64,000 nt of DNA from Natrarchaeobius halalkaliphilus (GTDB lineage: Archaea > Halobacteriota > Halobacteria > Halobacteriales > Natrialbaceae), in NCBI RefSeq assembly GCF_003841485.1, contig NZ_REFY01000005.1, positions 124,001 through 188,000 on the forward strand, in the 5' to 3' direction. Positions 25,686-33,349 of this stretch are shown here, piece after piece. Positions within the stretch are counted from its first letter, which is position 1. The number at the start of each line of letters is the position of its first letter. Under the pieces are notes generated by a model. The model saw nothing but the letters and a program-made list of their open reading frames with translations, was not told the origin of the DNA and did no database searches. The position numbers were made by a program, and so were the translations under genes.

Positions 25686-26834
25686 ATGACGAACGCATCC
25701 GAGTCGCCGCTCGAGCGCCGATTACGGGAGATCGAGACCGAGCGAACGGCCGTTCCGTTCGATTACGACGAGTTAGAACGAGTTGCACTCGAGCGGCTTC
25801 CGTCGGCATCGGCGTCGTACGTGGCCGCTACCGCGGGGACCGGCGAGACGGGGCGTGCGAACCGACGGGAGTTCGATCGGTGGCGAATCGTTCCTCGCGT
25901 CCTCCGGGACGTCTCGGATCGATCCCTGGGCGTCGACCTCTTCGAGAAGACGCTCCGCTCGCCGCTACTGCTGGCTCCGATCGGGGGACAGACGAAGTAC
26001 CACGAGGACGGAGAACTCGCGAGCGTCCGCGCAGCGACGGAACTCGGCGTCCCGTTCGCGCTGAGTACCGCATCCTCGTACTCCATCGAGGACGTCGCGG
26101 AAACCGACGATTCGAACCTCCTCTTTCAGCTGTACTGTACGTCTGATTTCGACACGACCGTGAACCTCCTCGAGCGGGCGGAGCGAGCAGGGTACGACGG
26201 AATCTTGCTCACCGTCGACTTTCAGGTTCCGCGGTGGTCCCCCGAGACGTTGTCCCGGACCAACGATCAGCTGTATGCGAGCTCCCTCGCGAACCTGTCG
26301 GCAGATTCGCCAGCGAATTCCGTGAGCGACACGACGGCCGATCCGCTCGCCAGAGACGAGTCGCTGTCGTGGGAGGACCTCTCCGCTCTGACGGAGGCGA
26401 CGACGCTGCCGATCTATCTCAAGGGGATCACCCACCCCGAGGATGCGCGTCTCGCCGTCGAACACGGGATGGACGGCGTCGTCGTCTCGAATCACGGCGG
26501 CCGACAGGTCGACGGTTCGATCGCGGCGATCACCGCCCTGCCACACGTCGCAGACGCCGTCGGTGCCGACGTTCCGGTACTCTTCGACAGCGGCGTTCGC
26601 GGGGGTGCCGACGCGTTCAAAGCGATCGCACTCGGGGCCGACGCCGTGTTTCTGGGACGGCCGTATCTGTACGGATTGACGATCGCGGGGCAGCGAGGGG
26701 TATACGAGGTCGTCCACAACGTTCTGGCGGAACTGGACAGCGTCGTCGGGCTCTCCGGGTACGACTCGATCGCGAACGTCGACCGATCGGCTATCGTCGA
26801 CGGATCGTCGATCGGCTCGATGGGGTTTGACTGA
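25686..26834 (+). CDS. FMN-dependent alpha-hydroxy-acid oxidase/dehydrogenase
   Basis: A 382-residue TIM-barrel flavoenzyme. It shows the N-terminal LLLAPIGGQTKYHEDGE, the middle LTVDFQVPRWSPE, the catalytic His in VVSNHGGRQVDGS, and the phosphate-binding DSGVRGGADAFKAIALGA with FLGRPYLYGL. The family oxidises L-lactate, glycolate, mandelate and related 2-hydroxy acids to 2-oxo acids. An aromatic 2-hydroxy acid such as mandelate would fit a catabolic cluster but is not shown. Start at the ATG at 25686; a GTG two codons upstream is possible. It begins 50 bases after the Rieske gene. Confidence 0.9.
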   Translation: MTNASESPLERRLREIETERTAVPFDYDELERVALERLPSASASYVAATAGTGETGRANRREFDRWRIVPRVLRDVSDRSLGVDLFEKTLRSPLLLAPIGGQTKYHEDGELASVRAATELGVPFALSTASSYSIEDVAETDDSNLLFQLYCTSDFDTTVNLLERAERAGYDGILLTVDFQVPRWSPETLSRTNDQLYASSLANLSADSPANSVSDTTADPLARDESLSWEDLSALTEATTLPIYLKGITHPEDARLAVEHGMDGVVVSNHGGRQVDGSIAAITALPHVADAVGADVPVLFDSGVRGGADAFKAIALGADAVFLGRPYLYGLTIAGQRGVYEVVHNVLAELDSVVGLSGYDSIANVDRSAIVDGSSIGSMGFD

Positions 26835-26946
26835 GTACGTGGCTGATCCGCTGCACGTCGACTCCTGTAATCATCCGATTGATCGGTATCACGTTGGTCA
26901 AACGCTCGCGGTAAGGAAAACCACGCGAGAGATGGGCTAACAGTAG

Positions 26947-26954
26947 TTATATAT
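26947..26954 (+). promoter_or_regulatory. TATA-like box for the BNR-repeat gene
   Basis: TTATATAT 31 bases upstream of the ATG at 26978, consistent with a leaderless mRNA and a separate transcription start within the cluster. Confidence 0.6.
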
Positions 26955-26977
26955 GCGCTCTGTCCCATCTACAAGCC

Positions 26978-28039
26978 ATGACGCTCTTGATGGGTACCGA
27001 TGACGGACTGTTCCGTGCGGAGGACGTTCCCTTCGAAAAAGCAGACGCAGAACGGATCCTCGACTGCGGGCGGGTGACGCAGGTCGAAGACCTGACCCAC
27101 GCGGAAGGCGTGTTCATCTGCTCGAGCGATGGTGCGTATCGATCGCTCGACGGCGGCGAGACGTGGTCCGAACTCGCGGTACCGAAAGGCGGACGGTACT
27201 GGTTCGAGGGCGACAGCATCGTCTTTTCGCTACAGGCCACCGCCGACGGCACGCTGTACGCCGGGACGAACTTGCCGGCCCTGTATCGGTCGTTCGACGA
27301 CGGGGAGACCTGGCACGAACTGCGCGGCTTTCAGGACCTGCCGTCGCGCCCCCACTGGGAGTCGCCGGAGGATCCAAAGCGGGCGCGGATCCGAAACATC
27401 GAATCGGCACCGAACACGACGGATCGACTCATCGTCAGCCTCGAAGTCGGTGGCGTCCACGTCAGCAACGACGGCGGCGAGACGTGGATCGACCGTCGGG
27501 AGAACATCGAGGACGACGTTCATCACGTTCTCCCGCTGACTGCCGATTGCTGGTTGGCTGCGACCGGCTACTTCGACCTCGAACTCGAGCACGTCGGGCT
27601 GCAGACCGGGCTCGGACACGCCACGGGCTGGGGTGGGCTGTATCGGACGACTGACGCCGGAGAAACCTGGAAGCGCCTGGACCAGGGCAACGAGTACTCC
27701 TACATCAGGCGGGCGTTCACGCACGACGGGACGGTGATTTTCAGCGGTGCCAACGGCGCTCCGCCCGCCTGGGAGAACGACGAGCACGAAGCCGCACTCT
27801 TCGAGTCGACGGACTTCGGCCGGACGTTCGAACGCGTTTCGTACCCGGGCGAACCGAACGAGGTGATCGAGGACTGGGTGGTCGACGACGACGGGACCCT
27901 CCTCTGTGGCGGCGGACTGTTCGACATTCCGGATCCGCGTCACGACCTCGACGGGCGGATTATGCGCCGAACCGACGATGGGACGTACGAAACGGTCGGG
28001 AAAGTGCCTTCGAGCGTGGGTCGAATCGAACTCGTCTGA
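26978..28039 (+). CDS. BNR/Asp-box repeat beta-propeller protein
   Basis: A 353-residue protein with at least five Asp-box motifs: SLDGGETW, SFDDGETW, SNDGGETW, TTDAGETW and STDFGRTF, spaced about 50-60 residues, as in sialidase-like or YCF48/Vps10-like propellers. There is no signal peptide or membrane segment, so it is probably cytoplasmic. No sialidase Arg triad is evident, so an enzymatic role is not supported. Its start follows a good TATA-like box by 31 bases. Its position inside an acid-degrading cluster, between an FMN oxidase and a CoA-transferase, is unexplained. Function unknown. Confidence 0.8.
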   Translation: MTLLMGTDDGLFRAEDVPFEKADAERILDCGRVTQVEDLTHAEGVFICSSDGAYRSLDGGETWSELAVPKGGRYWFEGDSIVFSLQATADGTLYAGTNLPALYRSFDDGETWHELRGFQDLPSRPHWESPEDPKRARIRNIESAPNTTDRLIVSLEVGGVHVSNDGGETWIDRRENIEDDVHHVLPLTADCWLAATGYFDLELEHVGLQTGLGHATGWGGLYRTTDAGETWKRLDQGNEYSYIRRAFTHDGTVIFSGANGAPPAWENDEHEAALFESTDFGRTFERVSYPGEPNEVIEDWVVDDDGTLLCGGGLFDIPDPRHDLDGRIMRRTDDGTYETVGKVPSSVGRIELV

Positions 28040-28079
28040 GTGGCAGTCGTTCGTCGCTCGGGACGCTCGAGGACCTGTA

Positions 28080-28087
28080 TTTATTAT
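28080..28087 (+). promoter_or_regulatory. TATA-like box placing a leaderless start at 28110
   Basis: TTTATTAT lies about 27 bases upstream of the ATG at 28110 but 80 bases upstream of the CoA-transferase start. The predicted mRNA therefore begins at the small upstream ORF. Confidence 0.55.
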
Positions 28088-28109
28088 CGTTGGATTGGTA
28101 CCGGGTTAC

Positions 28110-28166
28110 ATGGAATACGGTCGACAGACGATCGATCTCGCAGCCGAGAGACGGGTGTCAGTATGA
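28110..28166 (+). CDS. Possible 18-residue leader ORF coupled to the CoA-transferase
   Basis: ATG at 28110 opens an 18-codon ORF (MEYGRQTIDLAAERRVSV). Its stop overlaps the ATG of the CoA-transferase subunit A by four bases (ATGA at 28163-28166). The TATA-like box at 28080-28087 has leaderless spacing to this ATG, not to the CoA-transferase. It could be a leader peptide that allows re-initiation at the downstream gene. It is too short for homology judgement and may be chance. Confidence 0.4.
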   Translation: MEYGRQTIDLAAERRVSV

Positions 28167-29080
28167 CGGCGGTCGTCGACATGGACGACGCGATCGCTCG
28201 CAGTATTGAAGACGGACAGAGCGTGTACCTCGGTGGATTCACCCACCTCATCCCCTTCGCGGCCGGTCACGAGATCATTCGACAGGGATACCAAGATCTG
28301 ACCCTCATCAGAGCGACGCCGGATCTGATTTACGACCAGATGATCGCGGCGGGCTGTGCGAGTGCGGTGACGTTCTCCTACGCTGGAAACCCCGGCGTTG
28401 GAAGCCTGCGAGCGTTCCGGCGCGCCATCGAGGACGGCGTGCCGAACGAACTCTCGATCGACGAGTACTCCCACTTCGGACTGGTCTCGCGCCTCGAGGC
28501 GGGGGCGAAGGACCTTCCCTTCGTTCCGCTCCGGAGCTACGTCGGTTCCGGCTATCCCGACCACAACGATTCGATCCGGATGGTTGCGAACCCCTACGAC
28601 GACGACGTCGACGAGATCGCGGTCGTCCCGCCACTTCGGCCGGACGTGGCCGTCGTTCGCGCACAGCGAGCGGACGACGAGGGAAACGCCCACCTGTGGG
28701 GAATCACGGGTGAGATGGTGGAGGCGGCGTTCGCCGCGGACACGGTGGTGTTGAGCGTCGAGGAACTCGTCGACAGAGACGTGATCCGAAGCGATCCGAA
28801 CCGGACGGCCATTCCCGGAACGATCGTCGATCACGTCGTCGAGGAGCCCTACGGCTCTCATCCCTCCTACGCGCAGGGATACTACGACCGGGACAACGTC
28901 GCCTACCTCGAGTGGGACGAGATCAGCGAAACCCACGAGTCGACGACGGAGTGGCTATCGGAGTGGGTCCACGGCGTCGACGGTCGTCGGGAGTACGTCG
29001 CGAAACTCGAGACGGAGCGACTCCTCGACTTACAGCCGCGGACGAACTTCTCGACACCGATCGATATGGGGGAGTACTGA
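28163..29080 (+). CDS. CoA-transferase family I, subunit A (GctA-like)
   Basis: A 305-residue alpha subunit of a glutaconate-type CoA-transferase. The N-terminal VYLGGFTHLIPFAAGHEIIR and the central LRSYVGSGYPDHN and AVVRAQRADDEGNAHLWG are typical. It works with the beta subunit at 29083, two bases downstream, to move CoA between an acyl-CoA and a free acid. The related IpdAB proteins instead hydrolyse a ring, so a C-C hydrolase role is possible. The start at 28163 overlaps an upstream 18-codon ORF. A second pair of this type is at 46771-48421. Confidence 0.9.
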   Translation: MTAVVDMDDAIARSIEDGQSVYLGGFTHLIPFAAGHEIIRQGYQDLTLIRATPDLIYDQMIAAGCASAVTFSYAGNPGVGSLRAFRRAIEDGVPNELSIDEYSHFGLVSRLEAGAKDLPFVPLRSYVGSGYPDHNDSIRMVANPYDDDVDEIAVVPPLRPDVAVVRAQRADDEGNAHLWGITGEMVEAAFAADTVVLSVEELVDRDVIRSDPNRTAIPGTIVDHVVEEPYGSHPSYAQGYYDRDNVAYLEWDEISETHESTTEWLSEWVHGVDGRREYVAKLETERLLDLQPRTNFSTPIDMGEY

Positions 29081-29082
29081 CC

Positions 29083-29850
29083 ATGACGGCCTACACCGAT
29101 ACCGAACTGATGATCGCTCGCGCCGCACAGGAACTCGAAAACGACGACACGACGCTGGTCGGCGTCGGCGTCCCGAATCTCGCGTGTAATCTGGCCAAGC
29201 GAACCCACGCGCCCGACCTCGAGATGATCTACGAGTCGGGAACGATCGGCTCGAACCCCTCGCGGCTACCGCTGTCGATCGGTGATCCAGTTCTGGCGAC
29301 GAACGCTCGGAGCGTCGTCCCGATGACCAAAGGGTTCGGGTACTATCTACAGGCTGGTCGGATCGACGTCGGCTTTCTGGGCGGTGCCCAGATCGATCGC
29401 TGGGGCAATATCAACTCGACGGTGATCGGTGACTACGACGACCCGACGGTTCGTCTTCCCGGCAGCGGCGGAGCCTGTGAGATCGCGAGTAACACCGACC
29501 GGACGATCATCATCGCGCCCCACAGCCGACGTCGGTTCCCACCGGAGGTCGACTTCGTCACGAGTCCCGGCTACGTCGGCGGACGCGACAACCGCGCCGA
29601 ACTCGGACTACGCGGCGGTCCCGAAGCCGTCATCACCGACATGGCGGTCATGCACTTCGACGACGACGGTGAGATGACCGTCGACTCGATCCACCCCGAC
29701 GTCTCGAAAGCGGACGTGGCGGAAGCGACCGGCTGGGATATCCAGTTCGCGTCCGATCTCGACGAAACGCGACCGCCGACGGAGGACGAGATCGCCCTCA
29801 TCAGGAACGAACTCGATCCGGACGGCGTCTACACCGGCGGCGACGACTGA
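29083..29850 (+). CDS. CoA-transferase family I, subunit B (GctB-like)
   Basis: A 255-residue beta subunit. Glu51 in MIYESGTIG aligns with the catalytic Glu of glutaconate CoA-transferase (GctB Glu54), which favours true CoA transfer. VPMTKGFGYYLQAGRIDVGFLGGAQIDRWGNIN and LPGSGGACEIA are also diagnostic. It starts two bases after subunit A, so the two are co-translated in equal amounts. The neighbouring amidohydrolase, FAD hydroxylase and MaoC genes suggest a dicarboxylic or aromatic acid substrate, not identified here. Confidence 0.9.
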   Translation: MTAYTDTELMIARAAQELENDDTTLVGVGVPNLACNLAKRTHAPDLEMIYESGTIGSNPSRLPLSIGDPVLATNARSVVPMTKGFGYYLQAGRIDVGFLGGAQIDRWGNINSTVIGDYDDPTVRLPGSGGACEIASNTDRTIIIAPHSRRRFPPEVDFVTSPGYVGGRDNRAELGLRGGPEAVITDMAVMHFDDDGEMTVDSIHPDVSKADVAEATGWDIQFASDLDETRPPTEDEIALIRNELDPDGVYTGGDD

Positions 29851-29961
29851 TCGCTCGGCTCGAGGCGATCGCCTCTCTCGCGGATTCCCGATCCTGGATG
29901 ATCGACTCTCCACTACCATCGCTCGAACGGCCAGGCCACGAAGGATCGAAAGACACAATCG

Positions 29962-29967
29962 TTATAC
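29962..29967 (+). promoter_or_regulatory. TATA-like box for the 29990 amidohydrolase
   Basis: TTATAC 28 bases upstream of the ATG at 29990, leaderless spacing. Confidence 0.55.
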
Positions 29968-29989
29968 CGTCGGGATGTGATACCAGACC

Positions 29990-30958
29990 ATGGTTCAGCG
30001 TATCGACGCGTTCGGACACATCACGCCACCCGAATTTTACGACGAGATGAGTGACGTCCACTCGACGCCGGCACTTCACAACCTGTACTTCGAGCCGATC
30101 TGGAACGTCGATCGGCGCCTCGAGGACATGGACGATCACGGCATCGACAAGCAGGTGCTCACGCTCGCGAACCCGCCGATCTGGCGCGGGATCGACCCCG
30201 ACGATGCGCTCCCACTGACGCGGCTGGCGAACGATCTCGTCAGAGAGGTCGCGGACGATCACCCGGACCGGTTCATTCCGGTTGCGACGATTCCGTTCGC
30301 GACCGAGGAGTACGTCGAGGAGTTCGAACGCTGTCTGACGGATCTCGACATGCACGGCGTTCAGATCTTCTCGAACGTCGACGGCCGTCCGGTCGATTCT
30401 CCGGGGCACATGGCGCTCTATGAGACCGCGGCGAACGCCGGGGTTCCGGTCTGGATCCATCCACAGCTTCACGAGTGGTACGACTGGCTGTCGGAGTACG
30501 AGATCCACCGGACGATCGGGTGGCCGTTCGATACGACCGCCGCGATGGCCCGGATGGTCTTCGGCGGCGCGTTCGAACAGAACCCCGACCTGGACGTCAT
30601 CGTTCACCACCTCGGCGGAATGGTCCCGTTCTTCATCGGTCGAATCACGACGTTCTTCGAGGCTCGAGTGAACAATCCGGACATGTATCCGGAGTTCGAG
30701 GCCCCCGACTTCTCGACCACCGTTCGAGAGCAGTTCCAGAACTTCTACGGCGACACCGTCATCGGTGGCGAAGTTCCGCCGTTCGAGTGCGGACGGAGCT
30801 TTTTCGGAGACGACGGCGTCGTCTTCGCGACGGACTACCCGTTCGGACCCGAGGGCGGACGACGGTTCATGAAACAGGCCGTCGACGTCGTCGACAGCGT
30901 CGAGGACGACGACGCCTACGAGGCAATCTCGAGCGGGAACGTCCAGTCGCTGCTGTAG
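29990..30958 (+). CDS. Amidohydrolase-2 family protein
   Basis: A 322-residue ACMSD-like barrel protein, closest in the window to 18080-19123 (shared TIGWPFDTTAAMARMVFGG against MFGWPFELSAAMARMVFGG). The opening RIDAFGHITP has Phe at the first metal position and keeps the second His. WIHPQLHE, VHHLGGMVP and VFATDYPFG follow. A decarboxylase or hydratase acting on a ring-cleavage or aromatic acid is likely. It has its own TATA-like box and lies between the CoA-transferase and the FAD hydroxylase. Confidence 0.88.
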   Translation: MVQRIDAFGHITPPEFYDEMSDVHSTPALHNLYFEPIWNVDRRLEDMDDHGIDKQVLTLANPPIWRGIDPDDALPLTRLANDLVREVADDHPDRFIPVATIPFATEEYVEEFERCLTDLDMHGVQIFSNVDGRPVDSPGHMALYETAANAGVPVWIHPQLHEWYDWLSEYEIHRTIGWPFDTTAAMARMVFGGAFEQNPDLDVIVHHLGGMVPFFIGRITTFFEARVNNPDMYPEFEAPDFSTTVREQFQNFYGDTVIGGEVPPFECGRSFFGDDGVVFATDYPFGPEGGRRFMKQAVDVVDSVEDDDAYEAISSGNVQSLL

Positions 30959-31157
30959 TGTAGTGTTCGACTGGTCTGCCGGGATCGACCGGACGGAAGC
31001 CATCTGAGTACGGCCCAAAGCGATCGCCGAGTCTCGTGGACGTCGACGGGTGAGCGACGACGAGCGGGAAGTGAAACGGAGAGTCGAACCGGAAGAACCC
31101 GCTCGAGACGGTGCGTATAAGTACTTCTATCGGTAATCACGATATCAGGTGTAACGT

Positions 31158-32792
31158 GTGAGCGAACCACAAACGGAGACGCAGGTACTGATCGCTGGCG
31201 GCGGTCCGACGGGGCTCTCGGCTGCCGCCGAACTCGAGACGCACGGTATCGATACCGTGATCGTCGAACCACGGACGTACGTCAGCCACACCAATCCGCG
31301 GGCGAAGTTGACGAACGTTCGGACGATGGAGCACTTCCGCCGGCTGGGCCTGGCGGACGACATCCGCGAGGCGGCGAACTTGCCGGTTGATTGGTCACAG
31401 GAAGTCGTCTTCTGTACCAGTTTGCTCGGCGACGAGCTCGCCCGATTTGACAACGTCTTCGGTCAGAACGAATCCGAGCAGTACGCAGAGACCGCCCAGC
31501 AGATCCCGCAGTATCTCGTCGAAGAGACGCTTCGCGAGGGAGTTCGTGAGATGTCGTCGGTGTCCCTCGAGACGGGGTGGCGAGTCGAATCCATAGAACA
31601 GGACGAAGACGGCGTTCGTGCGACGGTCGTCTGTTGCATCGAGCGCCACTCCATTTCCGAGGGCGAACGCCGCGAGATCAGCGCGAACTACCTCCTCGGA
31701 TGTGACGGCTCTCGCAGCACCGTTCGGGACCAGATCGGATCCTCCTTCGAGGGGGACGTCAATCCACGGAACAACCTCGGGGTCGTGTTCCGCGCACCCG
31801 ACCTCGCGGAGCGACACCACCACGGACCGGCGGTCCACTACTGGACGCTGAACAACGAGATCCAGGGATTCATGGGTCGGCTGGATCTCGAGGACAAGTG
31901 GTGGCTCATCGCCGTGGGTGTCGACGATCCGAACGCGGTCGATCCGCGCGAGATCATCACCAAGATGGCCGGCGACGAAGTCGATGCGAAGGTGCTCACG
32001 ACCGATCCCTGGTCCGCCCGAATGCTGCTCGTGGACAACTCTCGCTCCGGGCGAGTGTTCCTCGTCGGTGACGCTGCCCACCTCAACCCGCCGTGGGGGG
32101 GACACGGCTACAACACCGGCGTCGGTGACGCAATCGACATCGGCTGGAAAGTCGCTGCAGTCCTCAACGGCTGGGGCGGGCCCGAACTCCTCGACACCTA
32201 CGAGGCGGAACGGCGCGACGTCCACGAGGACGTCATCGACATTTCCACGACGAACATGGAGTCGTCGCCGGCCGATCTGATCTCCGGCGAGCTCGATTCG
32301 GACGAAAACGTCGACGAGGATTCCTACGAGGACATCGCACAGGAGATCTACGAGAAGAAGAAACTGGAGTTCCACAGCCTCGGATTGATCCTCGGATACG
32401 CGTACGACGGCTCACCGATCGTCGTCGAAGAAGAAGCGGCGCTTCCGGAGACAGGGACGGTGGAGTACCACCCGACCAGTTATCCCGGCTCGAGGCTGCC
32501 ACACTCGTGGCTGAGCGAGGACCGTTCGATCTACGATCTGCTGGGTGAGGGGCTGTCGCTCGTCCGCTTCGATCGAGAGATAGACGTTTCCCCCTTCATG
32601 TCGGCCTCCGAGACGACGAGTATCCCGCTCGAGGTCGTCGACGTCGACCACGAGGACGTCGCCCGGAGCTACGAACAGCCGCTACTCCTCGTGCGACCGG
32701 ATCAACACGTCGCCTGGCGTGGATCGCGCTGTCCCGACGATGCGGAATCGATCCTTCGGCGCGTCTGTGGCTACCCCGTCGACGACTCCTGA
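31158..32792 (+). CDS. FAD-dependent aromatic hydroxylase (PHBH/PheA-like)
   Basis: A 544-residue class A flavoprotein monooxygenase. The FAD ADP-binding loop is IAGGGPTGLSAAAEL near the N-terminus, the bridging motif is LLGCDGSRSTVRDQIG, and the flavin ribityl motif is VGDAAHLNPPWGGHGYNTGVGDA. The C-terminal domain of about 120 residues (ending VCGYPVDDS) resembles the thioredoxin-like domain of phenol hydroxylase-type enzymes. It adds one oxygen to an aromatic ring using NAD(P)H. The start codon is GTG, with TATAAG at 31116-31121. It is probably the ring-hydroxylating step of this cluster; position and substrate are unknown. Confidence 0.9.
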   Translation: MSEPQTETQVLIAGGGPTGLSAAAELETHGIDTVIVEPRTYVSHTNPRAKLTNVRTMEHFRRLGLADDIREAANLPVDWSQEVVFCTSLLGDELARFDNVFGQNESEQYAETAQQIPQYLVEETLREGVREMSSVSLETGWRVESIEQDEDGVRATVVCCIERHSISEGERREISANYLLGCDGSRSTVRDQIGSSFEGDVNPRNNLGVVFRAPDLAERHHHGPAVHYWTLNNEIQGFMGRLDLEDKWWLIAVGVDDPNAVDPREIITKMAGDEVDAKVLTTDPWSARMLLVDNSRSGRVFLVGDAAHLNPPWGGHGYNTGVGDAIDIGWKVAAVLNGWGGPELLDTYEAERRDVHEDVIDISTTNMESSPADLISGELDSDENVDEDSYEDIAQEIYEKKKLEFHSLGLILGYAYDGSPIVVEEEAALPETGTVEYHPTSYPGSRLPHSWLSEDRSIYDLLGEGLSLVRFDREIDVSPFMSASETTSIPLEVVDVDHEDVARSYEQPLLLVRPDQHVAWRGSRCPDDAESILRRVCGYPVDDS

Positions 32793-32830
32793 TGGGGTCC
32801 GATCGTCTACGCTTCGCTCGAGACACATGA

Positions 32831-32836
32831 TTTATG
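32831..32836 (+). promoter_or_regulatory. TATA-like box for the MaoC gene
   Basis: TTTATG 30 bases upstream of the ATG at 32861. It supports that start over 32834. Confidence 0.5.
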
Positions 32837-32860
32837 CCTCGACGCCACACTCTGTCGCGT

Positions 32861-33310
32861 ATGGTCGACTATTTCGAAGATATCGAGGTCGGCGTTCGAC
32901 GGGAACTCGGATCGTATCGAATGTCCGACGACGAAATTAAGGAGTTCGCGGAACAGTACGATCCCCTTCCGATCCACACCGATGCCGAACTGGCGAGTCG
33001 GTCGCGCCACGAGGGGGTGATCGCGAGCGGCTTCCACACGTTCGCTGCCACCAACAGGATCGTTACGGAGAACTTCAAATCGAACCTGGCGGTCATCGCC
33101 GGACTGGGAATCGACGACCTCCGGTGGTACAATCCGGTCAGACCGGAGGACACGCTCACCGCGGAGATGGAGGTCCTCGAAAAGCGCACGTCGGAGAGCG
33201 ATCCGAACCGGGGAATTTTTCGACTGGACGTCACCGCCAGCAACCAGGACGGCGACGACGTCATCTCGTTCGTCGATACCGGTATGGTCGAGGTACGGGA
33301 AACACCCTGA
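32861..33310 (+). CDS. MaoC-like (R)-specific enoyl-CoA hydratase
   Basis: A single hot-dog domain of 149 residues. It shows YFEDIEVGVRRELG, then FAEQYDPLPIHTD with the Asp and His of the hydratase motif (D-x4-H), and GVIASGFHTFA. These proteins hydrate 2-enoyl-CoA to (R)-3-hydroxyacyl-CoA, or act on mesaconyl-type CoA esters. It is the last plus-strand gene of the 24185-33310 series and convergent with the AOR gene. The start at 32861 is set by a leaderless-spaced TATA-like box. Confidence 0.85.
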   Translation: MVDYFEDIEVGVRRELGSYRMSDDEIKEFAEQYDPLPIHTDAELASRSRHEGVIASGFHTFAATNRIVTENFKSNLAVIAGLGIDDLRWYNPVRPEDTLTAEMEVLEKRTSESDPNRGIFRLDVTASNQDGDDVISFVDTGMVEVRETP

Positions 33311-33349
33311 GAAAGCGGTTTCCTTGAGCATCCAGCTGATCCCGATGAT

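Noticed and set aside
26863-26945. Possible fourth copy of the 80-bp repeat (CTCCTGTAATCATCC)
   Set aside because: Only the left-end similarity is visible; there is no matching right end about 80 bases away.
29801-31018. Long antisense ORF of 405 codons
   Set aside because: It lies opposite the well-supported amidohydrolase at 29990-30958 and has no recognisable motifs. In GC-rich haloarchaeal DNA the complementary frame of real genes often stays open.
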